A stretch of 64,000 nucleotides of DNA from Sideroxyarcus sp045866275 (GTDB taxonomy: Bacteria; Pseudomonadota; Gammaproteobacteria; Burkholderiales; Gallionellaceae). The translations under genes were made by a program, and so were the position numbers. Location: positions 1 through 64,000 of the forward strand of contig BAAFRX010000007.1 of assembly GCA_045866275.1 (NCBI GenBank), read 5' to 3'. Positions 1 through 8,826 of this stretch are shown piece by piece. The notes below the pieces were generated by a model, which saw nothing but the letters and a program-made list of their open reading frames with translations, had not been told where the DNA came from and ran no database searches. Every line of letters starts with the position of its first letter. Position 1 is the stretch's first letter.

Positions 1-111
1 CCAGCCATCGCTTCTTCTCCTTCGGTTGTTGATCGTCTCGTTAACGTTAATTTACCGAATCGAAGCGGTGGCTGCCCACCAAATTATTTACAGCAGTTTA
101 AGGACTCAATC
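1..111 (-). mobile_element. IS256-family insertion sequence, left end (runs off window)
   Basis: The first 111 bases are, in reverse complement, nearly identical to positions 34736-34846. That stretch leads into an IS256/mutator-type transposase start. Here the transposase ATG is at 8-6 on the minus strand, with an AAGGAG-type ribosome binding site just upstream, and the gene continues off the left edge. The inferred terminal base is 111, because the two copies stop matching beyond it. The end abuts, and supplies the stop codon of, the neighbouring PPK2 gene. Confidence 0.75.
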
Positions 112-1548
112 CAAAATCTTGATGCGGGCAAAATTCTTGTCGTTGGCCTCGACCAGCGTCCACGGCGCGATTTCGGTGCTGGTGCGATCCACCATGTCGC
201 ACACCGCGCTTTCGTAGTCGCCCCATTTCTTGCGGTTGCGCCAATCTTCTTCGGTGATCTTGAACCGCTTGAAGCCGATCTTCTCGCGCTCCTTGAAGCG
301 GCGCAACTGTTCTTCCTTGGTGATGGCCAACCAGAACTTGACCACTACTGCGCCACTCTCCGCGAGCTGTTCTTCGAAGTCGTTGATCTCGCCGTAGGCG
401 CGCATCCAGTCGGCTTCGCTGCAGAATTTCTCGACGCGCTCGACCAGGACGCGCCCGTACCAGGAACGGTCGAAGATGGTGAATCGTCCGATGCGCGGAA
501 CGTGCCGCCAGAAGCGCCACAGGTAGGGCTGGGCGCGCTCTTCCTCGGTCGGCGCGGCCACCGGAATAATCCGGTAATGCCGCGCATCCAGCGCGCCGGT
601 AATGCGGCGGATCGCCCCGCCCTTGCCACCGGCATCCGATCCTTCGAACACGGCGATCACGGAGATCTTGCGGAATTTCGGATCGCGCGTGAGCAGCGCC
701 AGCTTGCCCTGATATTTTTCCAGCTCGGTGTCGAATTTCTTTTTGGCGATCTTCTGCGTCATGTCGAGTTTGTCCAGCACATCGAGCTGATCGATCGGCG
801 GCTGCAAGGGGGCGACACGCGCAACCGGCTTTGCCGTGTTGTCCAGGCGGTCGCGCAGCGCCTGCAACAAGGTCTTGCCGACCGTCAGGTTGCGGTAACG
901 CGCATCGCTGCCTTCGACCACGACCCAGGGCGCTTCCGCCGTGCTGGTCTCGCGCAGGGTGTGCTCCGATACCTTGCGGAACTTGTCATACAGCTTGAAG
1001 CGCTGCCAATCCTGGGCGGTTACACGCCAGCGCGTCTTGGGGTCTTTCTCCAGCGCTTTGAGACGTTTGCTTTGGGCTTCCTTGGACAGATGGAACCAGA
1101 ACTTGAGCACCAGCGCGCCCTCGTTGGTCAGCATGCGCTCGAAGTGCTTGATGCGCTCGATATGCTGGTTCAGCTCGGCCGCGCTGCTTTGCTTCAGGAC
1201 ACGGCGCACGATGGGCGCGGTGTACCAGGAACCGAAGAACACGCCGATCTTGCCTTTCGGCGGCAGGGCGCGCCAGAAACGCCACATGGGGGGACGCTCC
1301 CGTTCCTCGTCCGATTGCTCGCCCATCGCGTGCGCCTGGATGTGGCGCGGGTCCATCCATTCATTGAGCAGGTTGACGGTCTCGCCCTTGCCGGCGCCAT
1401 CGACGCCGCCGACCAGAATGATGACCTGAAACTTGCCTTTTTCCGCCAGATCGAACTGCGCGTTGAGGAGGTCCTCGCGCAGTTGCGGCACCTCCCTGTC
1501 ATAGCTGGCCTTGTCGATCTTGTGCCCGAGTTCCGCTGATTCAAACAT
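106..1548 (-). CDS. ppk2: Polyphosphate:AMP phosphotransferase, double-domain PPK2, C-terminus cut by IS
   Basis: 480-residue protein with two tandem PPK2 P-loop domains. The Walker A motifs are GGVDGAGKGET near residue 47 and EGSDAGGKGG near residue 305. Family members of this two-domain type transfer phosphate from polyphosphate to a nucleotide, typically AMP to ADP. The ATG at 1548 is chosen because the protein then begins MFESAELGHKID and has a GGGAGG-like ribosome binding site; the longer upstream reading overlaps sixA. The last aspartate codon and the TGA lie inside the IS256 end, so the native C-terminal tail, perhaps 10-20 residues, is missing. Both catalytic domains remain. It lies just downstream of sixA in a polyphosphate gene cluster. 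Confidence 0.88.
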   Translation of the reverse strand: MFESAELGHKIDKASYDREVPQLREDLLNAQFDLAEKGKFQVIILVGGVDGAGKGETVNLLNEWMDPRHIQAHAMGEQSDEERERPPMWRFWRALPPKGKIGVFFGSWYTAPIVRRVLKQSSAAELNQHIERIKHFERMLTNEGALVLKFWFHLSKEAQSKRLKALEKDPKTRWRVTAQDWQRFKLYDKFRKVSEHTLRETSTAEAPWVVVEGSDARYRNLTVGKTLLQALRDRLDNTAKPVARVAPLQPPIDQLDVLDKLDMTQKIAKKKFDTELEKYQGKLALLTRDPKFRKISVIAVFEGSDAGGKGGAIRRITGALDARHYRIIPVAAPTEEERAQPYLWRFWRHVPRIGRFTIFDRSWYGRVLVERVEKFCSEADWMRAYGEINDFEEQLAESGAVVVKFWLAITKEEQLRRFKEREKIGFKRFKITEEDWRNRKKWGDYESAVCDMVDRTSTEIAPWTLVEANDKNFARIKILD

Positions 1549-1565
1549 GAGCCACACCCTCCCAA

Positions 1566-2021
1566 TCAAAGATTCTCCGGGGCAATCGCCAGGCGCAGAT
1601 TGGTCTGGTAATCGCCATCGCGGGTGTGGCGGCTGAGCCACCAGATCGCACCCTTCCTGATGCTGAAGCCATTGCCGGAGTCGGCCAGCAGGAGCGCGGC
1701 GATCTGTCCCAGCACGGGCTGGTGCCCCACCACCAGCACCGTACCCTCGGCATCGGGCCAGCCAGCCGCCTGCAATACCGACTGTGCCGAAGCGCCCGGC
1801 CCGACGGCTGGATAGGTGGTGAAGGACTTGCTGAAGGCGTGCGCGGTCTGTTGGGTTCGCTTGGCCGGACTGACCAGGATGCGTATCGGTTCGGACAGCC
1901 GGTTACGCAGAAAAGCGGCCATCTTCTCCGCCTGCTTGTGTCCCTTGTGCGTCAATGCTCGCTCGAGATCGGGTGCGCCGTCTTCCGCTTCGGCGTGCCG
2001 CCACAGAATCAGCTCCATCAT
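1566..2021 (-). CDS. sixA: SixA-like phosphohistidine phosphatase
   Basis: About 151 residues of the histidine phosphatase (phosphoglycerate mutase-like) superfamily. The N-terminal catalytic motif is LWRHAEAEDG, with the nucleophilic His near residue 8; SPAKRTQQTA and VLVVGHQPVL carry the other conserved arginine and second histidine. In E. coli SixA dephosphorylates a phosphohistidine on a phosphotransfer protein; the substrate here is unknown. The start is an ATGATG pair (2021 or 2018) preceded by GGGAGA. The gene sits between ppk1 and ppk2 on the same strand, 17 bases before the ppk2 start, so co-expression with polyphosphate genes is likely. Confidence 0.82.
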   Translation of the reverse strand: MMELILWRHAEAEDGAPDLERALTHKGHKQAEKMAAFLRNRLSEPIRILVSPAKRTQQTAHAFSKSFTTYPAVGPGASAQSVLQAAGWPDAEGTVLVVGHQPVLGQIAALLLADSGNGFSIRKGAIWWLSRHTRDGDYQTNLRLAIAPENL

Positions 2022-2095
2022 GCTCTCCCTTCGCATCGTCCGGGTGCAGCTTATACCTCGCCCGCGAGGGTTTCCAGTGGTGTGCTAGCGATCGC

Positions 2096-4177
2096 TCAAT
2101 CTTGTACTGGCGCGCTCGCCATTGCGGCCAGCAACGCCGCTTGCGCATTGACGGGCTTGCCGCGCCCGCTGCGTTTGCGGTGCCAGAATCCGTTGCGATC
2201 CATTTCCCATGCCTGGACATTGTCCTGCAGATTGATCTTCAGGCCCTCGTCAAGGACGCGTTTTTTAAGCTTCTTGTCGAGGATGGGGAAACAGGTCTCG
2301 ATACGGCGGAAGAAGTTGCGGTCCATCCAGTCGGCGCTGGCCAGATAAACATCGTGCTTGCCGTCGCGATGAAAATAAAAGATGCGCGAATGCTCAAGAA
2401 AGCGCCCGATGAGGGAGCGCACCCGGATGTTCTCCGACAGCCCCTTGACCCCGGGACGCAGGGCGCACACGCCGCGCACGATCAGATCGACCTTGACACC
2501 CGCCTGCGAGGCTTCATACAGCGCGTTGATGGTTTCCGGTTCCAGCAGCGCGTTCATCTTGGCGATGATGTGGGCACGCTTCCCGGCCGTCGCCAGCAGC
2601 GTCTCATTGCGGATCGCTTCCAACACCTTGTCGTGCAGGGTGAAGGGCGATTGCCACAGATAGCGCATCTTGCTTGCCTTGCCGAGTCCGGTGAGCTGGA
2701 TGAACACCTCGTTCACATCGGCGCAAATATCCTCGTTGCTGGTGAACAGGCCGAAGTCGGTATAAAGCCGCGCCGTGCGTGGATGATAGTTGCCCGTGCC
2801 CAGGTGCGCGTAACGGCGCAATTTGCCGTCCTCGCGCCGCACCACCATCAGCAGTTTGGCATGAGTCTTGTGGCCGACCACGCCGTACACCACGTGCGCG
2901 CCGACCTGTTCCAGACGTGCCGCCCAGTTCAGGTTGGCTTCTTCGTCAAAACGCGCCAGCAGCTCCACCACCACTGTCACTTCCTTGCCGCGCTTGGCTG
3001 CCGCAATCAGGGATTCCATCAACTCCGAATCGGCGCCGGTACGGTACACCGTCTGCCTGATGGCCACCACCTCGGGGTCGCTGGCAGCCTGCTGGATGAA
3101 GTCGATCACCGGCTTGAACGACTGATACGGGTGATGCAGCAGGACATCGCCCTTGCGGATCACCTTGAACATGTCCGCCCCTTTCTTCTGCAGCAGCGCA
3201 GGCATGCCGGGTACGAACGGCGCAAATTTCAGGTCCGGCCGGTCCACCTTGTCGGGGATGCCCATCAGACGCACCAGGTTGACCGGGCCGTGCACGCGGA
3301 ACAGGTCGTCCGCGCCCAGCTCGAACTGTTGCAGCAGGAATTCGGCCAGTTCCTGCGGGCAGTTGTCTGCCACCTCCAGGCGCACCGCATCGCCGAAATG
3401 GCGCTGCGGCAATTCGCCCTGCAGGCTGATGCGCAGATTCTTCATTTCCTCCTCGTCCACGAACAGGTCGCTGTTGCGCGTCACGCGGAACTGATAGCAG
3501 CCCAGCACCGTCATGCCGGCGAACAGTTCGCCCACGTGCGCATGCAGGATGGAGGAAAGGAACACGAAACCATGCGGGCAGCCGGCGATCTCGGGCGGCA
3601 TCGGGATCGCGCGCGGCAACACGCGCGGCGCCTGCACGATGGCTTTGGCGGAGTTGCGGCCGAAGGCGTCCTTGCCCTGCAACTCGACGGCAAAATTCAG
3701 GCTCTTGTTCAGTACGCGCGGAAAGGGATGCGCCGGATCAAGACCGATCGGGGTGAGCACCGGCATCACGTCGCGCAGGAAAAATTCCTTCACCCAGGCC
3801 TGTTGCGCATCGTTCCAGTGGGTGCGGCGCAGGAACCTGATGCCCTGTGCCGCCAGGGCGGGCACCAGTTCTTCGTTGAACAACTGGTACTGGCGTCCTA
3901 TCAGTTGATGGGTCGGATCGAACAGCCGTTTCATCACCTGGGCCGCCTCCAGCCCGTCGGGGCCGGCGGCAATGCCGCCCAGCTTGATCTGCTCTTTCAG
4001 GCCGGCGACGCGAATCTCGAAGAATTCATCCAGGTTGCTGCTGACGATGCACAGGTACTTGAGCCGTTCGAGCAAAGGGACGGCAGCGTCCTCCGCCTGC
4101 GCCAGCACGCGGCGATTGAACTCCAGCAAGCCGAGTTCACGGTTGAGGAAATTCTGCGGGAAACTACCCTTGCTCAC
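2096..4177 (-). CDS. ppk1: Polyphosphate kinase 1
   Basis: 693-residue PPK1, the usual family length, which reversibly makes polyphosphate from ATP. The N-terminal domain starts SKGSFPQNFLNREL. The phospholipase D-like catalytic half contains HKTHAKLLMVV (the autophosphorylated histidine region, about residue 439) and RSLIGRFLEHSRIFYF further on. The reading frame stays open upstream to 4510, but that extension overlaps yggX and is not PPK1-like. A GTG at 4177, two bases after the yggX stop, gives the family N-terminus and suggests translational coupling. It heads a same-strand run ppk1-sixA-ppk2. Confidence 0.93.
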   Translation of the reverse strand: MSKGSFPQNFLNRELGLLEFNRRVLAQAEDAAVPLLERLKYLCIVSSNLDEFFEIRVAGLKEQIKLGGIAAGPDGLEAAQVMKRLFDPTHQLIGRQYQLFNEELVPALAAQGIRFLRRTHWNDAQQAWVKEFFLRDVMPVLTPIGLDPAHPFPRVLNKSLNFAVELQGKDAFGRNSAKAIVQAPRVLPRAIPMPPEIAGCPHGFVFLSSILHAHVGELFAGMTVLGCYQFRVTRNSDLFVDEEEMKNLRISLQGELPQRHFGDAVRLEVADNCPQELAEFLLQQFELGADDLFRVHGPVNLVRLMGIPDKVDRPDLKFAPFVPGMPALLQKKGADMFKVIRKGDVLLHHPYQSFKPVIDFIQQAASDPEVVAIRQTVYRTGADSELMESLIAAAKRGKEVTVVVELLARFDEEANLNWAARLEQVGAHVVYGVVGHKTHAKLLMVVRREDGKLRRYAHLGTGNYHPRTARLYTDFGLFTSNEDICADVNEVFIQLTGLGKASKMRYLWQSPFTLHDKVLEAIRNETLLATAGKRAHIIAKMNALLEPETINALYEASQAGVKVDLIVRGVCALRPGVKGLSENIRVRSLIGRFLEHSRIFYFHRDGKHDVYLASADWMDRNFFRRIETCFPILDKKLKKRVLDEGLKINLQDNVQAWEMDRNGFWHRKRSGRGKPVNAQAALLAAMASAPVQD

Positions 4178-4179
4178 TT

Positions 4180-4452
4180 TCAGTTCGTGGGCGGCACGTA
4201 ACCGGCTGGCATCTGCGCCTCCGCTCCGAAGAAATAGTTCTCCATCTGTTGCGCCAGAAACTGGCGCGCCTTGGCATCCGCCAGATTGAGGCGATTCTCG
4301 TTCACCAGCATGGTCTGGAATTTGATCCAGCCCTGCCAGGCCTCCTTCGACACGCTGTTGAAAATGCGCTGTCCCAGCGCGCCGGGATAGGGCTGACGTT
4401 CCAGCCCTTCCGCTTCGCGTCCCAGTTTTACGCATTGCACCATTCTCGTCAT
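4180..4452 (-). CDS. yggX: Probable Fe(2+)-trafficking protein YggX
   Basis: 90-residue protein matching the small YggX family: MTRMVQCVKLGREAEGL with the conserved cysteine at residue 7, then QRIFNSVSKEAWQGW and NENRLNLADAKARQFL. YggX is linked to protection of iron-sulfur clusters and iron trafficking in the cytoplasm. The ATG at 4452 has a GGAG seven or eight bases upstream. Its stop lies two bases before the ppk1 GTG, so the two genes are probably translated from one mRNA. It is on the minus strand, downstream of argA. Confidence 0.9.
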   Translation of the reverse strand: MTRMVQCVKLGREAEGLERQPYPGALGQRIFNSVSKEAWQGWIKFQTMLVNENRLNLADAKARQFLAQQMENYFFGAEAQMPAGYVPPTN

Positions 4453-4516
4453 TGCTGTTCTCCATAATCGGTTGAGGATAGGCGCCCAATATTACACGCC
4501 GATGAAGCACGCCGCG

Positions 4517-5842
4517 TCATTTCAGATTCTTGACGAAGACCTTGGAGCGGCGCTGGTAGTTATACAACGCCTTCTTCTGTTTCGGCAGCTGGCCCACATC
4601 GGCTTCCCTGAAATCGCGCTCGATGAACCAGTGCGCGGTGCGGGTGGTCAGCACAAACAGTTTTTTCATTCCCTGCGCTTTGGCCAGTCCGCTCATGTGC
4701 TTGAGAATGGCTTCGCCGTAACCGTGGTCGCGGCAGGACGGATCCACCGCAAGGCAAGCCAGTTCGGCCGCCGCCTCGTCGGGGAAAGGATAGAGCGCGG
4801 CGCAGCCGATGATGCGATGGTCGTGTTCCAGCACAATAAAGCGCGCGATCTCCTTTTCCAGCAATTCGCGCGAACGCCGCACCAGGATGCCTTGTTCCTC
4901 CAGCGGCCGCAGCAGTTGCAGGATGCCGCCCACATCCTCGATGGTCGCCGCGCGCAGGGTGTTCAACGTGCTCTCCACCACCATGGTGCCGATGCCCTCG
5001 TCGCTGAACAATTCCTGCAGCAGCGCGCCGTCGGTGTGCCGGCTGATGAGATGGGTGCGCGCCACGCCCGCTTCGCAGGCCCGCAACGCGCAGGGCAGAA
5101 ACAGGCTCACGTCATCCGGCCATTTGCGCTTCTTGCCCAGCACCGCCTGCGCGTCGGCAATCGTGAGTTCCTTGATCAGTTTGCCCTTGCCGTCCGTCAC
5201 GCCGTCGGTATCCATCAGGAACACCAGCTTGTCCGCATCCAGCGCGACGGCGGTGGCGGTGGCGACATCTTCCAGGGTGAGATTGAACACCTCCCCGGTG
5301 GGCGAATAGCCGAGCGGCGAAAGCAGCACGACTTCGCCAAACTCCATGCGGTCGCGCAGCGCCGCCACGTCCACCTTGCGCACGCTGCCGGTGTGCATCA
5401 TGTCCACGCCGTTGATGACGCCAATCGGTTGCGCGGTGATGAAGTTGCCTCCCGCCACGCGAATATCGGCATTCGCCATCGGCGAGTTGGCCAGCCCCAT
5501 CGACAACAGCGCCTCGATCTCCAGCCGCACCCGCCCGACCGCTTCCTTCACGCACAGCATGGTCTCGGCATCGGTCAGGCGGATGCCCTGATGATAGGTG
5601 TCCGCCAGACTGTGTTTGGCCAGATGCTGCTCGATCTGCGGCCGTGCGCCATGCACCAGCACCAGACGGATGCCGAGCGCGGCCAGCAGATTGAAATCGT
5701 GCGCCAGCTCGACAAACTTGCCGTCCGCCACTACCTCGCCCCCGAACGCGATGACAAAGGTCTTGCCGCGAAAGGCGTTGATGTAAGGCGCAACGGAACG
5801 GAACCAGGCAACGAAATCGGCGGGTGATGAGGTGGCAGGCAT
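4517..5842 (-). CDS. argA: N-acetylglutamate synthase ArgA
   Basis: 441 residues, the length of classical bacterial ArgA, which acetylates glutamate at the first step of arginine synthesis. The N-terminal two-thirds is an amino-acid-kinase fold (FVIAFGGEVVADGKF, LVLVHGARPQIEQ), used in ArgA for arginine feedback. The C-terminal third is a GNAT acetyltransferase with the acetyl-CoA loop CRDHGYGEAILKHM. The ATG at 5842 follows an AAAGGA site. It is followed by yggX on the same strand after 64 bases. Confidence 0.93.
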   Translation of the reverse strand: MPATSSPADFVAWFRSVAPYINAFRGKTFVIAFGGEVVADGKFVELAHDFNLLAALGIRLVLVHGARPQIEQHLAKHSLADTYHQGIRLTDAETMLCVKEAVGRVRLEIEALLSMGLANSPMANADIRVAGGNFITAQPIGVINGVDMMHTGSVRKVDVAALRDRMEFGEVVLLSPLGYSPTGEVFNLTLEDVATATAVALDADKLVFLMDTDGVTDGKGKLIKELTIADAQAVLGKKRKWPDDVSLFLPCALRACEAGVARTHLISRHTDGALLQELFSDEGIGTMVVESTLNTLRAATIEDVGGILQLLRPLEEQGILVRRSRELLEKEIARFIVLEHDHRIIGCAALYPFPDEAAAELACLAVDPSCRDHGYGEAILKHMSGLAKAQGMKKLFVLTTRTAHWFIERDFREADVGQLPKQKKALYNYQRRSKVFVKNLK

Positions 5843-5878
5843 GGCAGTCCTTTCAGGTTGATGCGCTATCTTGGCGCG

Positions 5879-6064
5879 CTACTCCTCATCGAGCAACGTG
5901 CCGCCGATCGCCCAGTTCTCGTCGGGCAGTTCGTCGAAAGCGATATAGGTATAGCGTTTCGGCTTCAGCGCGATGCGCTCCAGCGTGTCCGTGATTTCTG
6001 CGGCGATCTTCGCCTTCTGTTCGCGGCTTAATTCGCCCGCGATGCGGATATTGACGTAGGGCAT
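5879..6064 (-). CDS. 4-oxalocrotonate tautomerase-like small protein
   Basis: 61 residues beginning MPYVNIRIAGELS. After removal of Met, the N-terminal proline would be the catalytic base typical of the 4-oxalocrotonate tautomerase superfamily. AGGAG lies six bases before the ATG at 6064. The substrate cannot be inferred; many chromosomal relatives have unknown function. It sits between rsmE and argA on the same strand with short spacers, so is probably co-transcribed. Confidence 0.8.
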   Translation of the reverse strand: MPYVNIRIAGELSREQKAKIAAEITDTLERIALKPKRYTYIAFDELPDENWAIGGTLLDEE

Positions 6065-6080
6065 TGGCGCTCCTTTGCAT

Positions 6081-6818
6081 TCAGTTGAAATCTCCCCACA
6101 GGGTTTGCAGCGCGGCAATCCCGGCGATGGCGGCGGTTTCGGTGCGCAGCACGCGCGGTCCGAGCAGGACCGGAACGAAGCCGGCCTGCTGGGCGACATT
6201 CGCCTCGTCTGCGGTAAAGCCCCCTTCCGGACCGATCAGCAGGATGGCACTGCCCTGTGGCTTGGGTTGTGCCTGCAACCCGCCCGCGCCGCCGGGCAAC
6301 AGAATGAATTTGCCGCCTTCCGCACCGCGCATTGCCTGCACCCATTCCGCCAAACTCTGCGGCGCCTGCAGCTGCGGCAACTCGTTGCGCCCGCACTGTT
6401 CGCAGGCAGCCACCGCGACATTATGCCAATGCAGGGCACGCTTGTCGGCGCGATTCGCGGCCAGTTTGGCCACGCTGCGCTGGGTCTGAATCGGAATGAT
6501 CTCGGCCACCCCCAGTTCGGTTGCCTTCTGCACCACCCAGTCCATCTTTTCGCTGCCGCACAGCGCCTGCGCCAGCACGATGCGCAGCCCGCCCGCCGGT
6601 GTCGGCATGCAGGTTTGCAGGTTGCCCAGCAACACGTGCTTGCCGTGGATGGCATGCAGGGTGGCATCCAGCGCATTGCCCAGCCCGTCGAAGATCTGCA
6701 CCGCATCGCCGACCCGCAGCCGCAACACGCGGCTCGCGTGATGCGCCGCCTCGGGGGGCAACTCGCAGTTGGCGCCGGCGGGCAGGGGCGGCGGGCAATA
6801 GAATCTGGGTGCGGACAT
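6081..6818 (-). CDS. rsmE: 16S rRNA (uracil-1498-N3)-methyltransferase RsmE
   Basis: 245-residue SPOUT-class methyltransferase. The N-terminal PUA-like part contains HHASRVLRLRVGD. The C-terminal trefoil-knot SAM site is recognisable as LLIGPEGGFTADE and LGPRVLRTETAAI, both typical of RsmE, which methylates U1498 of 16S rRNA. The frame is open further upstream to 6872, but MSAPRFYCPPPLP at 6818 matches family N-termini. It is divergent from the thioredoxin-like gene. Confidence 0.93.
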   Translation of the reverse strand: MSAPRFYCPPPLPAGANCELPPEAAHHASRVLRLRVGDAVQIFDGLGNALDATLHAIHGKHVLLGNLQTCMPTPAGGLRIVLAQALCGSEKMDWVVQKATELGVAEIIPIQTQRSVAKLAANRADKRALHWHNVAVAACEQCGRNELPQLQAPQSLAEWVQAMRGAEGGKFILLPGGAGGLQAQPKPQGSAILLIGPEGGFTADEANVAQQAGFVPVLLGPRVLRTETAAIAGIAALQTLWGDFN

Positions 6819-6895
6819 GGCGACGCAGGAGCTGGACGATGGGCGTGATAATATAACGCCGCAAAAAATCACGCTGTTCTTCAGGAGGAAGTCCC

Positions 6896-7456
6896 ATGAT
6901 CAGTCTGCAACCCCCGTTGTGCGATTTCGGCTGGAAAGCCCGCCCCTTCGATTTGCCGGGCGTGGACGGCAGGCGCCACACGCTGGAGACGGCACGCGGT
7001 CCCAAGGGGCTGCTGGTCATGTTCATCTGCAATCACTGCCCCTACGTGAAATCGGTCCGCGACCGCATCATCCGCGATACGCGCGAGCTGCAACAGCACG
7101 GCATCGGCAGCATCGCCATCCTGTCGAACGATCCGGCGGAGTACGCCGAAGACTCGTTCGAAAACATGCAGCAGGTGGCGCAGGAATTTTCCTACCCTTT
7201 CCCGTATGTGTGGGATGAATCGCAGCAGGTCGCCCGGGACTACAGCGCGGTCTGCACGCCGGATTTCTTCGGCTTCAATGCGGCCCTGGAGTTGCAGTAC
7301 CGGGGCCGCCTCGACGCTTCGCGCAAGGAAGCCGTGCCAGGCGCCGCGCGCGACCTGTTCAACGCCATGGTGCAGGTGGCGCAAACCGGACAGGGGCCGC
7401 GCGAGCAGATCGCCAGCATGGGTTGCTCGATCAAGTGGAAAGGTGAAGCGGCGTGA
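6896..7456 (+). CDS. Thioredoxin-fold (AhpC/TSA-like) protein with CNHC motif
   Basis: 186 residues. It starts ISLQPPLCDFGWKARPF and carries the redox-type motif CNHCPYV at residues 45-51, followed by the pattern of AhpC/TSA-redoxin domain proteins (AILSNDPAEYAEDSFENM). No signal peptide is visible, so it is probably cytoplasmic. The ATG has a strong AGGAGGA site. The 3' end overlaps the trkA GTG by four bases, suggesting co-translation with the potassium uptake genes; whether that is functional is unknown. The reduction target is not predictable. Confidence 0.8.
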   Translation: MISLQPPLCDFGWKARPFDLPGVDGRRHTLETARGPKGLLVMFICNHCPYVKSVRDRIIRDTRELQQHGIGSIAILSNDPAEYAEDSFENMQQVAQEFSYPFPYVWDESQQVARDYSAVCTPDFFGFNAALELQYRGRLDASRKEAVPGAARDLFNAMVQVAQTGQGPREQIASMGCSIKWKGEAA

Positions 7457-8826
7457 AAATCCTGATTCTGGGTGCGGGACAGGTCGGTTCCACCGTGGCC
7501 GAAAGCCTGGTCGGCGAAGCCAATGACATCACCATCATCGATTCGGACGGCGAAAAATTGCGCCTGCTGCAGGACCGCCTCGATCTGCGCACGGTGGTCG
7601 GCAATGCCGCCCACCCTTCGACGCTGGAGCAGGCGGGGATCAAGGATGCCGACATGCTGCTGGCCGTAACGCAGAGCGATGAAGTGAATCTGGTCGCCTG
7701 CAAGCTGGCCGCCAGCCTGTACAACACGCCGACCCGCATCGCGCGTATCCGCGCCGCCGATTACCTCATGCGGGATGAGCTTTTCAACGCGGACAATTTC
7801 TGCGTCGATTTTTCCATCTGCCCGGAACAGATCCTGACCGAATACATCGCCAAGCTGATCGAATTCCCGGAAGCGCTGCAAGTGCAGAAATTCTCGCAGG
7901 GCAAGGCATCGCTCGCCGCGGTGCGCGCCTACCTCGGCGGGCCGCTGGTCGGCCAGCCCCTGAGTTTCCTGCGCAAGGATATGCCGCAGGTGGAAGCGCG
8001 GGTGGCGGCGATCTTTCGCCAGGATCGTCCCATCATCCCGGAGGGAGACACCGTCATCGAGGAGGGGGATGAAGTGTTTTTCATCGCCGCCAGCGAGAAC
8101 ATCCGCAGCGTGTTGCAGGAAATGCGGCGCATGGACAAGCCGGCGAAACGGGTGGTGATTGTCGGGGGGGGCAATATCGGCTTCCGCCTGGCGCGGGAGA
8201 TCGAGCATCACTATCAGGTCAAGCTGATCGAATTCGACAAGAAAGCCTGCGAGCGCCTGGCTGGAAAACTGACGAACACCTTGGTGCTGCACGGCGACGG
8301 CACGGACGAGAAACTGATGCAGCAGGAACATATCGGCGAGGTGGATGTGTTCTGCGCGCTCACCAACGACGATGAAAACAACATCATGGCCGCCCTGCTG
8401 GCCAAACAGGCCGGCGCGCGCAAGGTGATCGCCCTGATCAACCGTGGCGCCTATGTCGATCTGTTGCAGGGCGGCAAGATCGATATCGCCCTGTCCCCGG
8501 CGCAGATCACCATCGGGTCGCTGCTGGCCTATGTGCGCCAGGGCGATGTCGCAGCCGTGCATTCCCTGCGCCGGGGCGCGGCCGAGGCTCTGGAACTGGT
8601 GGCGCATGGCGACCGCGAATCTTCGCGCGTGGTCGGGCGTCGCATCGACGAGATCGAACTGCCCAAGGGGGCGACCATCGGTGCGATCGTGCGCGACCAG
8701 CAAGTGGTCATCACCCATCACGATACGGTGATCGCGGCGGAAGACCACGTGATCGTGTTCGTGGTGGACAAGAAGATGCTGAAGAAAGTCGAGAAATTAT
8801 TTCAGGTTAGCCTCGGGTTTTTCTGA
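7453..8826 (+). CDS. trkA: Trk potassium uptake regulatory subunit TrkA
   Basis: 457-residue peripheral membrane NAD-binding protein with two RCK units. The Rossmann motifs are LGAGQVG near residue 7 and VGGGNIGFRLAREIE near residue 236, each followed by an RCK C-terminal segment. TrkA gates the TrkH channel. The start is GTG, overlapping the preceding stop as GTGA. A run of eight G residues encodes part of the second glycine motif. Its stop overlaps the trkH ATG by one base (TGATG). Confidence 0.93.
   Translation: MKILILGAGQVGSTVAESLVGEANDITIIDSDGEKLRLLQDRLDLRTVVGNAAHPSTLEQAGIKDADMLLAVTQSDEVNLVACKLAASLYNTPTRIARIRAADYLMRDELFNADNFCVDFSICPEQILTEYIAKLIEFPEALQVQKFSQGKASLAAVRAYLGGPLVGQPLSFLRKDMPQVEARVAAIFRQDRPIIPEGDTVIEEGDEVFFIAASENIRSVLQEMRRMDKPAKRVVIVGGGNIGFRLAREIEHHYQVKLIEFDKKACERLAGKLTNTLVLHGDGTDEKLMQQEHIGEVDVFCALTNDDENNIMAALLAKQAGARKVIALINRGAYVDLLQGGKIDIALSPAQITIGSLLAYVRQGDVAAVHSLRRGAAEALELVAHGDRESSRVVGRRIDEIELPKGATIGAIVRDQQVVITHHDTVIAAEDHVIVFVVDKKMLKKVEKLFQVSLGFF

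Noticed and set aside
26..217. 63-codon plus-strand frame crossing the IS256 end
   Set aside because: It only reads outward through the IS terminus into antisense of ppk2. A similar frame appears at the other IS copy as a false extension of glmU, so it is a property of the IS end, not a gene.
1955..4201. 748-codon plus-strand frame opposite ppk1
   Set aside because: Antisense shadow in GC-rich DNA; no recognisable family, while PPK1 on the other strand is unmistakable.
4178..4510. N-terminal extension of ppk1 to 4510
   Set aside because: It overlaps the clear yggX gene in another frame and has no PPK1 similarity.
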